Assembly: GCF_019578655.1 (NCBI RefSeq)
Contig: NC_063259.1
Span: forward strand, 27,639,277-27,703,276
Source of the DNA: Ricinus communis
Taxonomy: Eukaryota > Streptophyta > Magnoliopsida > Malpighiales > Euphorbiaceae
Direction of reading: 5' to 3'
DNA: 64,000 nt
The translations under genes were made by a program, and so were the position numbers. Below are positions 15,619 through 25,099 of the stretch, piece after piece. A model generated the notes under the pieces. It was given only the letters and a program-made list of their open reading frames with translations, was not told the origin of the DNA and did no database searches. Every line of letters starts with the position of its first letter. Positions within the stretch are counted from its first letter, which is position 1.

Positions 15619-15758
15619 TGTTACGTATGAAAGAAGAATATAATGTACATCATCAAAGAAAGTCTAACTTAAAAATAAAGGAAAGGTGACTATTTATACT
15701 CTAACATGGAAATGACTATACTACCCTTACAATAAACATTTAATTACAGTGTTTAATA
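15619..15758 (-). repeat. 5' LTR of copia element 1
   Basis: 140 bp copy of 11239-11378. Its outer dinucleotide has decayed: forward it ends TA where the partner ends CA. The primer-binding site follows on the minus strand. Confidence 0.92.
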
Positions 15759-16443
15759 ATGATATCATGGTCTAGCCACGACGCCAAGCCATTAGGCAAA
15801 GTCAAGAAACGGTGGCAACCTGCTACCAACGTCGAAGCAAAACCAGCCAAAAGATCAGCAGTAAAATTTTGCCTTCCTGTAGATATGAGAAACTCTGACT
15901 TACCACTCATAGCTCGTCATCCTACAAATACCATAAATAATGCTTGAATAGAGACCAGGCTCAACCTCTTTTTTCCAGATGAAATCAACGGCATATTTGT
16001 TGTCCATTGTACATGCCACATAGTTATTCAGTGTAAAGGCACCATCTGTGTTGATCTTTACCCATTGCTCAGGAGGAGCATTCCAACTGATCATTCTGTC
16101 AATTCTTGTAATGCTCAAAGCAATTCCAATACCATCTCCCCTCCTGACCTCTATGATAGCTTTTGACCAGTTTAAAATATCACCAGTTTGACTTCCCTTA
16201 CGACCATCAAAGGGCTGGAAGATATCTTCATTTCTCTACTTCCATAACCTCCAATCCGTTACTCCAAACACATAACTCCAAGCAACATTTCCATCAATCT
16301 CCATCTTATTCATCAGGTTTAGAAGCATCCAATCTCACAGAGAACAGTTGAAAAATAAGTGATGGAAATTATAGGTACCAACAGGACCCAAACCTGTCTC
16401 GCCTGCGGGTAATCTCTTATTACATCCAAAGTGTGCTCCACGT
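15759..16443 (-). mobile_element. LINE remnant, segment 2: end of zf-RVT and RNase H-like domain
   Basis: On the minus strand the right end continues a zinc-binding RT-associated motif (EHTLDVIRDYPQARQVW). A linker follows (WSYVFGVTDWRLW, RNEDIF), then an RNase H-like domain (PPEQWVKINTDGAF at about 16080-16040, and HIYRKANFTADLLAGFAS with LPNGLASWLDHD at about 15900-15765). Internal stops and at least one frame change are present. This is the C-terminal layout of plant L1-type LINE ORF2. The frame continues into 11172-11238 on one side and 21503-21870 on the other. Confidence 0.82.
16439..16443. repeat. Target-site duplication CACGT, left copy (copia element 2)
   Basis: CACGT directly precedes the left LTR and is repeated perfectly at 21503-21507, directly after the right LTR. 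Confidence 0.9.
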
Positions 16444-16786
16444 TGTGGAAATACAGTTGAATATTAATCTGTGATGATTTATTAATATGAATTCTGAGAT
16501 TATTGAGTATGAGTGATCTTGTTATATACATGTATATTTGCAACGGTTCTTTTGCTATCTATGATCCTATTCTAACGTTCCATTCTAGCTTGGGAAGGGT
16601 GGAAGTTACCTTTCTTCCTTAGGAAAGAAACGTTGCTCCTTTTCTCTGTTTTGATGCCTGTGATGATCTGGTTTCCTGTGATGATACAGTCTGAGGCCAT
16701 GACCAACAGTCTTTGTATATTGGTTCTTCCTGGAGGTCCTGGACTATTGGTCCTTGCTGGTTGTGCTTTGGTCTTGTTCCTCAACA
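16444..16786 (-). repeat. 3' LTR of copia element 2
   Basis: 343 bp, TGTGGAAATAC to CTCAACA in the forward direction. It is the same length as the partner at 21160-21502. Confidence 0.95.
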
Positions 16787-19700
16787 CTCCCCCTCAAGGT
16801 GGGTTCAAATAAATTAATGAAACCCATCTTGGTGAGAAGCCTATGATGATGAGATTTGTCAAGGGCCTTAGTAAAGATGTCTGCCAATTGTTCATTGCTC
16901 CTGATGAATGGGGTTTCAATTTCTCCAGATTGAACCTTTTTCCTTATAAAGTGACAATCTACTTCGATGTGTTTAGTGCGCTCGTGAAAAACGGGGTTTG
17001 AGGCAATATGTCTTGCTGCTTGATTATCACAGTACATCTTTATTGGTTCTTTGATCTTAATCCCCATATCTGTAAGAACTTGCTTGATCCATATTAGTTC
17101 GCTGGCTGTTAATGCCATTGCTCTATATTCTGCCTCTGCACTGGATCTGGCAGTTACAGTTCGTTTCTTGCTTTTCCAAGTTACTAGATTGCCACCCACA
17201 AATGTACAGAAGCCAAAGGTTGATTTCCTGTCACAGTTTCCGGCCCAATCTGCATCAGAAAAGCCAACAATATCATTTGAACTGTTATTTTTCATCCAAA
17301 TCCCTTGGCCATGAGTCCCCTTGAGATACCTAAGAATCCTATTGATGGCATCTAAATGACTAGTGCGAGGTGCATGCATGAACTGACTTACCACACCTAC
17401 AACGTAAGTGATGTCAGGTCTGGTTACCGTGAGATAAATTAGTTTCCCTACTAGTCGTTGATAGTGCCCTATATTGTCTAAGGGATTGCCGTCTTCAAGG
17501 TTAAGTTTAACTTTAGTCTCCATTGGTGAATCTACAGGTTTTACTCCTAGTTTCCCTATTTCTTTTAATAGATCAAGGACGTACTTTCTTTGGGACAGAA
17601 ATAGACCTTTATGAGATTTGGCTATTTCTATTCCAAGAAAGTAGGACAGTTGTCCGAGATCTTTGATGTCAAATTCTTCTTTTAATTTTCGTTTTACTTC
17701 CTCAATTTCTTCATTATTGGTGCCTGTTATAATAATATCATCAACATAAATGAGAATAATGATGGTGCAGAAATGAGTATGTTTAACGAACATAGAAGAA
17801 TCGGATGCAATTTTAATGAAATTGAGTTTTAAAAGGAAAAGGCTTAGCTAGGCATACCACACTCTTAGAGATTGTTTCAATCCATAGATGGCCTTTTTTA
17901 GTTTACATACCATGGATTGGTTGGTGGTGGCCTCATAACCTGGGGGAGGAGTCATATATACCTCTTCTTCGAGAGTCCCTTGGAGGAAAGCATTTTTTAC
18001 GTCCATTTGATATAGGCTTCATCCCGAGTTAGTAGCGATAGACAATAAAATGCGAACGGTGCTCATTTTTGCTACAGGCGCAAAGATTTCCTGATAGTCT
18101 ACCCCATATGTTTGAGTAAACCCCTTTGCTACCAATCTAGCCTTATATCGCTCAATTGTTCCATCATGTTTATATTTGATTTTATATACCCATTTGCACC
18201 CAACATGTTTTTTATCTTGTGGTAGAGGAACTAATGTCCAGGTGTCATTTTTTTCAAGGGCCTGAAGCTCCTCTTTCATGGCCTGACACCATTTAGGATC
18301 GGTATTAGCCTCGTAGAAGGAAGATGGCTCAGTATGGGAGATGAGTTTATCTAGGTAGTTCCTATATGAGTTGGATATGTTATGGTAGCTAGTGAAGCTT
18401 TGAATAGGATACATCACCTTGTGAGACACATAGTCCCTAAGTCTGACTGGTGATCTAGAGGGTCTGGATGATCTGCGTGGAGCGACTTCTTCAACTAATG
18501 ATCTATCTCCCCCTGAAGAAGTGTCCTCGGGAATTGTACTGACTCCCCTTGAAGGTTGGGCCTCGGGATTTGGTGCAGAAGCTGTCTCCTCGCATGGCGG
18601 AAGTGGAAGGGCTGAGCTATCAAAAGATAAAGAATTATCTGGAAATAACAAAGAGGACCCATGAGAGGGGTGCGGGTTAGTAAAATAAGGTGTACATTCA
18701 TCAAATGACACATCCCTAGAGATATAGGTCTTGTGGGTGCACGGGTCATATCACTTATATCCCTTTTTTGTTGAAGAATACCCTAAGAATACTGTTTTGA
18801 CAGAACTAGGTTCCAGTTTATGAGAACATTTAACATGAGCAAAGGCGGTGCACCCAAAAACTCTAATGTGTCCTAGTTCAATTTTTCTACCCTTTAGAAT
18901 TTCAAGAGGACTCAGATTGTTTAGTTTTGGACTAGGGAGGTGGTTAATGAGGTAGGCAGCAGTTTGGAGAGCATCAGACCAAAAAATTATAGGAACGTTA
19001 TTTTGAAAAAGTAAGGATCTAGTAACTTCAAGAACATGACGATTTTTCCTTTCACAGACTCCATTTTGCTCAGGAATGTAAATGCAGGTAGTTTGGTGCA
19101 AGATGCCTGTAGTGGAGAAAAAATCAGAAAATTATTTATTGATATATTCAGTACCGTTATCAGATCTGAAGATTTTAATGTTGGTATTATATTGGTTTTG
19201 AATGAAGTTGTAGAAATTTTGAAAACACGCGAAAACTTTATTTTTCCCTTTTAGCAAATAAACCCACGTAAGGCGAGAGAAATCATCAATAAAGGTGACA
19301 AAATAACAAAAATGATTGTAGGAGATACAGGAGGCAGGTCCCCAAACATCAGAGTGAATTAAGTCAAACATTTTGGTTGAAGTGGTGGAGGATATAGGAA
19401 AGGGAAATCTAGTATGCTTTGAAAATTTGCAAGTGTCACAACAACCAAAATTAATTTTTAGACAAAATAATTGATTCAAAACTTTATCAGCCGGATGCCC
19501 AAACCGCCTATGAAGTAATGTGCTATGGTCGAGAGATTTGGAGAGAAGACATTGATTGATAGGGTCAGTAAGGTAATATAATCCATTTTCAAGGTATCCC
19601 TCACCAATCGTCTTCCCGGTGGTGCGATCTTGAAATATTACAAAAGATGGTGAGAAAATTACATTACAATTTAAAGAACGAGTTATTTTACTAACAGATA

Positions 19701-20030
19701 ATAAATTGGAGGTAAAATTAGGTAATAAAAGAATGTCATGAATTGAATTAGTATTATGTAATAATTTTGAGGAGCCAAAACCAGAGATTTCAGCTTAGCC
19801 TCCGTTTGTAACGATCACATGTTGAGAGTCGGTAGGAACAAAATTGTGTAATTTTGTTGAGTCCCAAGTCATGTGATCGGTTGCACCGGAGTCAATAATC
19901 CATTTAGAAGATTTTTTTATAATTTTGGGATACTAAACCTGTCCCACGGGACTGCTGAAGCTGTAAAATAGACTGGAGTTGAGACAAAATTTGAGAAACT
20001 TGGTGATTCTCTATTAGGCCAGAAGTTGGT
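16787..20030 (-). pseudogene. Pol of copia element 2: integrase, reverse transcriptase, RNase H, interrupted by stops
   Basis: Minus-strand segments: integrase with HSDVWGPASCISYNHFCYF and TFIDDFSRLTWVYLLKGK (19479-19132), continuing after a TAA with YIPEQNGVCERKNRHVLEV and the conserved FWSDALQTAAYLINHLPS (19101-18751); a variable linker and the start of the RT (18711-18019), with [20 protein letters not shown]; then the rest of the RT and RNase H (17793-16744) with an intact YVDD, FLGIEIAKSHKG, SDADWAGNCDRKST and ARSSAEAEYRA. The breaks are in-frame stops: a TGG-type Trp codon reads TGA at 18019-18021, TAG at 17848-17850, and TGA just after 18751. RT and RNase H are otherwise well preserved. 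Confidence 0.9.
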
Positions 20031-20034
20031 TGGG

Positions 20035-21085
20035 CTAGCCGGTTAGGCCTAGAGTCGGAATTGGCCCAGGAGTTCTTGGTTGTGGGCTGGGCTCGAGTTT
20101 GAAGTGGCCCAGGCAGTGGTGGCAGATGGCCGGGCCCGTGGAGTGGCAGGCGGCCCCATTCGGACCAATGTGGATCGCGGAGTCGGGTCGGGTGGAATTA
20201 AATGACCCATTTCCGACACTGAACGCATCATAACCCTTAAAAGAATTTGCCCTCTCGTCCCTCTCGTTCGTCTCTCCTTTCTCTCCCTCGTTTTCCTCGG
20301 CTAGACGTCGGACGGAGATGCGGATGAAGATGCCAGCAGCACTCGGAGGTGTGACCTTGCTTTTTGCAATGGTCACATCTCTCGACTCTTCCTCGTGAGT
20401 GAGAAGCGAATGCCCTATTTTTTGTGTTGCCTTGGCTCGTTATTGTTCCCATAGTGGCTCGCCTTGTCTCCTCTTGTTGAACAAAGGCGATGACTGCGTC
20501 GAGGCTGGGGAGCTTGCTGGACAATAGCACTTGCGACCGAACTGCTTCGTAGCTCAAATCGAGCTCGCCGAGGTAAGTGAACACAAGGTCCTGCTCCGCC
20601 CTCTGTCTTATTTCTTCGGGGTCTGTAGTGGGTGAGAGGTAGCTCTGTAGCTCCTCCCACCGAGTCAGAATCTCAGTTGCGTAATGTGCGCAAGACCGAG
20701 TCCCCTGTTTTACTTGAGATAATTCATGTTTCAGATTGAATATGTGCGCATAGTTTTGTTCTTGACCATATAATTTTTTTAACTTTTCCCATATGGCCTG
20801 TGATGATGCCAGCAGCATGCATAGCCTGGCAATCTGAGGCTCAATCGTGTTGGTCAGAAGCGACATGACCATATGGTCAGTCGTCTGTCAATCTTCGATT
20901 GCCTCAATCTCCTCTTTTGTGGGTTGATTGGGATCGATTGGCTGTGGCTTCTTTCGGGTCTCTGTAATAAACCCTAATTTTTTTCTGCCACTGAGGCCGA
21001 TGTATACTGCTCTCGACCATTGAAAGTAATTTTGATTGCCTGTTAGTGTGATGTTGGTGAGTTTGGTAAGATCGTTTTGAGACAT
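20035..21085 (-). pseudogene. Gag of copia element 2, interrupted
   Basis: It begins MSQNDLTKLTNITLTGNQNY at 21085 and continues through the copia Gag core (WSRAVYIGLSGRKKLGF, then after a stop MSLLTNTIEPQIARLCMLLA, YLGELDLSYEAVRSQVLLS). The stop at about 20888 (GAA GAT TGA) stands where related Gags have Trp, so TGG to TGA is likely. The CCHC knuckle CDHCKKQGHTSECC is intact. The frame changes in the Arg/Glu-rich tail near 20240-20370. Confidence 0.88.
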
Positions 21086-21159
21086 GATAAGAAATTTGAT
21101 TGGTTGGATTTGAGATTGTGTGGGTAGGTGATGACAGGATCACTCCTGCTCTGATACTA

Positions 21160-21502
21160 TGTGGAAATACAGTTGAATATTAATCTGTGATGATTTATTG
21201 ATATGAATTCTGAGATTATTGAGTATGAGTGATCTTGTTATATACATGTATATTTACAACGGTTCTTTTGCTATTTATGATCCTATTCTAACGTTCCTTT
21301 CTAGCTTGGGAAGGGTGGAAGTGACCTTTCTTCCTTAGGAAAGAAAAGTTGCTCATTTTCATTGTTTTGATGCCTGTGATGATCTAGTTTTCTGTGATGA
21401 TCCAGTCTGAGGCCATGACCAACAGTATTTGTCTGTTGGTTCTTCCTGGAGGTGCTATACTATTGGTCCTTGCTGGTTGTGCTTTAGTCTTGTTCCTCAA
21501 CA
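21160..21502 (-). repeat. 5' LTR of copia element 2
   Basis: 343-bp copy of 16444-16786. The primer-binding site (forward 21148-21159) lies just inside. Confidence 0.95.
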
Positions 21503-21870
21503 CACGTCGAGATTGCATCTAGTACATTTGTCCTTTTTGCATAAATGCCTCCTCTTCCTATTAGCATTCGTCAGCAATTTTTCTTTCACTGGAAGCCAAA
21601 AAAAATAATCTAATTCTTTGAGGTCCCATCCAGCTCCAAATAATTTTGTACATTTTGTCCACCACTGCCCAAGTGAATCACAGTATAAGCAGATTTAGCG
21701 GTGAAATGCCCATTAGACGTATGCTTCTAGTAAACTATATCTTCACTTGCATCATTGCTTGGCAGGAACATGGCAGCAGTCTTGGTCGAGATCGAGGGAG
21801 GTAAAAAAAGAATAAATAAATCCCACACATCCACAAACTTGCACTTAAAATTGTTTTCAAAGTAAATCTT
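21503..21870 (-). mobile_element. LINE remnant, segment 3: 5'-truncated upstream part
   Basis: On the minus strand from about 21870: KFVDVWDLF, then AAMFLPSNDASEDIVY, then NGHFTAKSAYTVIHLGSGG, then after a frame change KELDYFFWLPVKEKLLTNAN and HLCKKDKCTRCNLD. This is the block between the RT and the zinc motif of plant LINE ORF2, where related elements read WK..G.FTVKSAY and LLTN..R...HL....CPRC. Codon TAG replaces Trp after IVY. No RT core is found to the right, so the LINE is 5'-truncated, as is usual. Confidence 0.8.
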
Positions 21871-23646
21871 AATATTGAAACATTAAAAATGTATTTTCAT
21901 ATTGATTTTAATTTTATCATCAAATAAATTATCAACTAAAATTCAGCAGCAATTCTACTAATAGCCATTCCATCATTCAAATAAATGAACAAATAGTCAT
22001 AAATATTAGATCTTTATGACAAAAAGTTAACAATTTTAATACATCTGTCATTTCCTAAAAAAAAAAAATCTAGTTTTCCATCCATTTCCATTCTATGTTG
22101 CAATATGCAGAAGAATTGTAAATCTTTGTGAATCAAGCTTGAAAAAGGATAGGCTCTTTTTTCCTTGTTCACTCAAGAGTTCTCTCCAAAAATTCTAAGA
22201 TTTTAAATAAAATTAATAAGAAAGAGTCTTCGACGTATTAAAAAATGAATCAACAACTCTAATCTTACAATTCCCTAAATTGTTAATCATGCTATCAAGA
22301 CTAAAATTAAATGAAATATCAAATTACATAAATAAAAGAAAAAACTATCGGCAAAATATAAATTTATTCAACAGTTAAGCCTTCTTTACATGCAGATGAA
22401 ACTCAAATGTCTGAAAGCCCATTGTTTCAAGTTTGCATGGTAAAAGAAATCTCAACCCTGTCATATCATCAAAATAAAACTAAACTAGCCCATGAAAGTA
22501 GAAAGACCATACCTCGCTCTGCAATGGGACTCTTCTCACACAAAAAAATAAAAAGTGCTCAAAATATGTCATCGGTCATATATAATTGCTTAACAACAAC
22601 AGTCAAAATTATGTAAATATAATTGTTGGAAACAATACATCAGTGCTAGACTGTTACCTAAAAACCAAACTGCGTACATCAGGTGTTAAACTGATGAAAA
22701 CCTAAGAGGAATATTTGGAGAGAAGAAAGCAATACGAACAACGATACAGCTTTTAGTTGACCCCATAACTTTTTGGCAGCAGCAGGTACAAGGAAACTTT
22801 AACCAAAATGGCTAATTAATAACCCAAGACTTCCAAATCCAGAAAATATTGATCAGATTCGGGACGCTTCTTTGTTTTTGATGCTTCCATTTTCAGGTTT
22901 TCTTTCGACCTGATACATACAATACCAGTTCTAAAGAAGAAGAGAATTTTGTGAGAGGTGCATAAACGGATAACATAATGGAAGTAAACTCCCATATGGT
23001 AGTGTTGAAAGATCAACTTACAAAGTCGAATACGTTTGTCAGCAACTAGCATTAACAATACAATACAACATAAAGCAAACTGCACATTTCATGAGATTCA
23101 TAAAAGACAGCCTATAAATTTATAAAATTAAAAGATGTAAGAACACTTCATGTACTAGCAAGAAAAGCAAACAGCTTCTTCTCAAATAGCATTGTCCCGG
23201 TACTGTCCACGTTCCAGCTGGAAAGAAAGCATGCAAAAGTTGCTGCAGAATTAAAGCTCTCGAACAATAAACCATGAATTGGCAGCGTTTTTTCCCTCAC
23301 CCGGCTACAAATCGGACTCGCCCTTTCTTAAAATCTTTCAACAAATGCATCTTATGCCCCTAACTAAACACAGATTAAAACACCACACCTAGGGAGAGAG
23401 AGATAGCGAGGAACTTGAATGAACAGTAAAAGTCGGAAAAACAAACTTGAAGAAGATGGGCACCAAGACTATTCACAGTTTTTTTTTTTTTTTGGTGAGG
23501 TTACATGATCTGGCTATCTTGAAAGACTAGTGGCATAGCTAAATAAACTACCAACACCATCACATATATATCATGAAGAGAGATAGATTAGATAAATATA
23601 AAGATGGCGTCGTCTTGTTTTTTTTTTTTTTGCTATTAATAACTAA
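21871..23646. other. AT-rich spacer, including the presumed 3' UTR of the DUF7950 gene
   Basis: No recognised coding region. A minus frame at 22816-23085 contains a Lys/Glu-rich tail (SKENLKMEASKTKKRPESDQ) but lacks family resemblance. T-runs are at about 23478-23491 and 23617-23630. The part next to 23647 is likely 3' UTR. Confidence 0.5.
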
Positions 23647-24558
23647 TTACCAGCCCAAAGAGAGTGCAGCTTTGACGTCTAATCTCCATGCAAACCCACC
23701 GCTATCCATTCTCCACACGTCACAAGGTACTGTTATCGATCTCCTCTCTTTAACATTCCTACACGTGCTCTGATTTTGCACCCTCACCTTACACGTCCAC
23801 GCTCTGTTATTCCCTACCCTCTCCGCCTCCATCACCGTGACTTTGTCTTTCATCACCAACCACACCACCACCTCACCTCTTCTCCAATCCTCTCCCTGGC
23901 CCGCCATCTTCTTGTACGCTTCGTTCGTCCACGTCACCCTTCCAAAACCATCTGATATAAACCCAGGACACGTATCTCTCTCCAGATTCATCCTCTTTTC
24001 TTCATCTGTACGCCCTAATCCGTCCAAATTCACCCACGTGTCCGTTATACATTCCACCGTTACGCATGATCCCATAACCACTCTCATGATCTGAGGATGG
24101 GTCACCACGTTCTGGTGATCTACTGACATGCCAAACAACATCGTACCATGATGAGTACCATTTCCATTATTGCTGCCAAAACTAAGCCATGTAGGCCCGC
24201 TCTTTCCTTGCTTTGGTGATAGTAAGTCAGGTGTCTCCGGCAACAGAGGCAGTGTCACCACCGCCGTACCTACTTTCTCCTCGCTCAGAACCTTTTTTTT
24301 CCTATTATTGTTACCATTTTTACACCTCTTATTGTTGGTATTGTTACCGTTTGTTTTGTTGCATCTTCTCTTGCCTCTGCTTGACCTGGAACCAACCTCA
24401 TCTATCTCTGGTGAAGATGAAAAGGTGTTTGCCGGTTTAGGCGCGATCGGCCGGAATTTTAGCATTATACGATCTATTGTTGACATATCATAACCAGCGC
24501 TACCTTCACCTCCTCCTCCACCGTATCTAGCTATGCAGCAACCTCCTCTACCATCCAT
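23647..24558 (-). CDS. Plant-specific protein of unknown function, probably DUF7950 family
   Basis: A single uninterrupted 303-residue frame starting ATGGATGGT at 24558 (MDGRGGCCIARYGGG). The N-terminal motif YDMSTIDRIMLKFRPIAPKP and the C-terminal block PCDVWRMDSGGFAWRLD are, from memory, the conserved ends of an uncharacterised land-plant family now called DUF7950. The middle has a basic Asn/Lys/Arg stretch (about residues 60-88, nuclear-signal-like) and a conserved region with VTVECITDTWV, GFISDGFGRVTWTNEAYKKM and CKVRVQNQ. The GFGRVTWTNEAYKKM part resembles a PAS-like fold to my eye, but that is only an impression. Upstream lie a TATA box, a G-box and a CT-rich leader. The family name is moderately sure; the gene itself is very likely real. 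Confidence 0.8.
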   Translation of the reverse strand: MDGRGGCCIARYGGGGGEGSAGYDMSTIDRIMLKFRPIAPKPANTFSSSPEIDEVGSRSSRGKRRCNKTNGNNTNNKRCKNGNNNRKKKVLSEEKVGTAVVTLPLLPETPDLLSPKQGKSGPTWLSFGSNNGNGTHHGTMLFGMSVDHQNVVTHPQIMRVVMGSCVTVECITDTWVNLDGLGRTDEEKRMNLERDTCPGFISDGFGRVTWTNEAYKKMAGQGEDWRRGEVVVWLVMKDKVTVMEAERVGNNRAWTCKVRVQNQSTCRNVKERRSITVPCDVWRMDSGGFAWRLDVKAALSLGW

Positions 24559-24573
24559 TTTTCCTTTTCACTC

Positions 24574-24597
24574 CTCTCTCTCTCTCTCTCTCTCTCA
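24574..24597. repeat. (TC)n microsatellite in the leader of the DUF7950 gene
   Basis: About 12 CT units directly upstream of the ATG. On the transcribed strand it reads GA. The placement resembles the GA/CT leader repeat of the GTE gene. Confidence 0.93.
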
Positions 24598-24684
24598 CTA
24601 TTTTTTGCCGGTCTGTTTCTGTTTTATCTTCCCTTTGATTTTATTTTTTCAGAAAATGTTTTATCTTCCACTAGGTGCAGCAGC

Positions 24685-24732
24685 ATTTATAAGAACTGTA
24701 GGCACGACGCGTGTGAAATCCTGACACGTGTG
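24685..24732 (-). promoter_or_regulatory. Core promoter of the DUF7950 gene: TATA box with G-box and ACGCGTGT element
   Basis: The minus strand reads TTATAAAT at 24692-24685, about 130 nt upstream of the ATG. Further upstream are GACGCGTGTG (24705-24714) and ACACGTGT (24724-24731). A CACGTG core next to a CE3-like ACGCGTGT is the classical arrangement of ABA-responsive promoters. Another CACGTG lies at 25084-25089. The role is inferred from motifs. Confidence 0.55.
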
Positions 24733-25099
24733 TAATAGTATGGTTTAACAGCGCAGAAAGGGGATTGGTTGAGAAGAGTAACGTGGCATTGGGAAGTTTA
24801 CTAGTGGAGCCCATGAGGGTTGAGACATTTCTGATTGGGCCCCACGGAGCGACCAATAGGGTTGGTAGGAGTGTCATGTCCTTGAGACAAAAGAAGGGAC
24901 GCGTATGCATCTGTCCTCGTGCAATGTGTCAGGGTTAAGAGGGGCTCTCTTTCCTTTTCCATCTTGAAGTTAATTTTTATTTTGTGATAGTTCGAGAAGG
25001 AGGACACATGGACCAATCGCGATTGATAGTAGCCATGAATCATGATGAAAGACCAAAGGTTTTTCGGTAGGGGAACATGGAGACACGTGGACGGTAGAT

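Larger units (their letters stand above)
11239..15758 (-). mobile_element. Ty1/copia LTR retrotransposon 1, decayed, inserted in the LINE
   Basis: A complete but inactive element on the minus strand. The LTRs are 11239-11378 (3') and 15619-15758 (5'), each 140 bp, with about nine mismatches by eye. The primer-binding site TGGTATCAGAG lies next to the 5' LTR (forward 15608-15618) and matches the initiator-Met tRNA type used by plant copia elements. A purine tract (TTTGAGGGGGAA) precedes the 3' LTR. The order is Gag, protease, integrase, reverse transcriptase, RNase H, as expected for copia. Flanks are ATCAT and ATCGG (minus strand), an imperfect 5-bp target duplication. Several frameshifts and changed catalytic residues show it cannot transpose by itself. 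Confidence 0.93.
16444..21502 (-). mobile_element. Ty1/copia LTR retrotransposon 2, decayed, inserted in the LINE
   Basis: A full-length element on the minus strand, bounded by 343-bp LTRs (16444-16786 and 21160-21502, about 19 mismatches by eye) and a perfect CACGT target duplication. The primer-binding site next to the 5' LTR reads TAGTATCAGAGC, one base off the usual TGGTATCAGAGC. A purine tract (CTTGAGGGGGAG) precedes the 3' LTR. Gag, protease, integrase, RT and RNase H occur in copia order. Most damage is in-frame stop codons; the clearest frameshift is in the 3' part of gag at about 20240-20370. It lies inside the zf-RVT motif of the LINE, between residues CNLDV and EHTLD. Confidence 0.95.
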
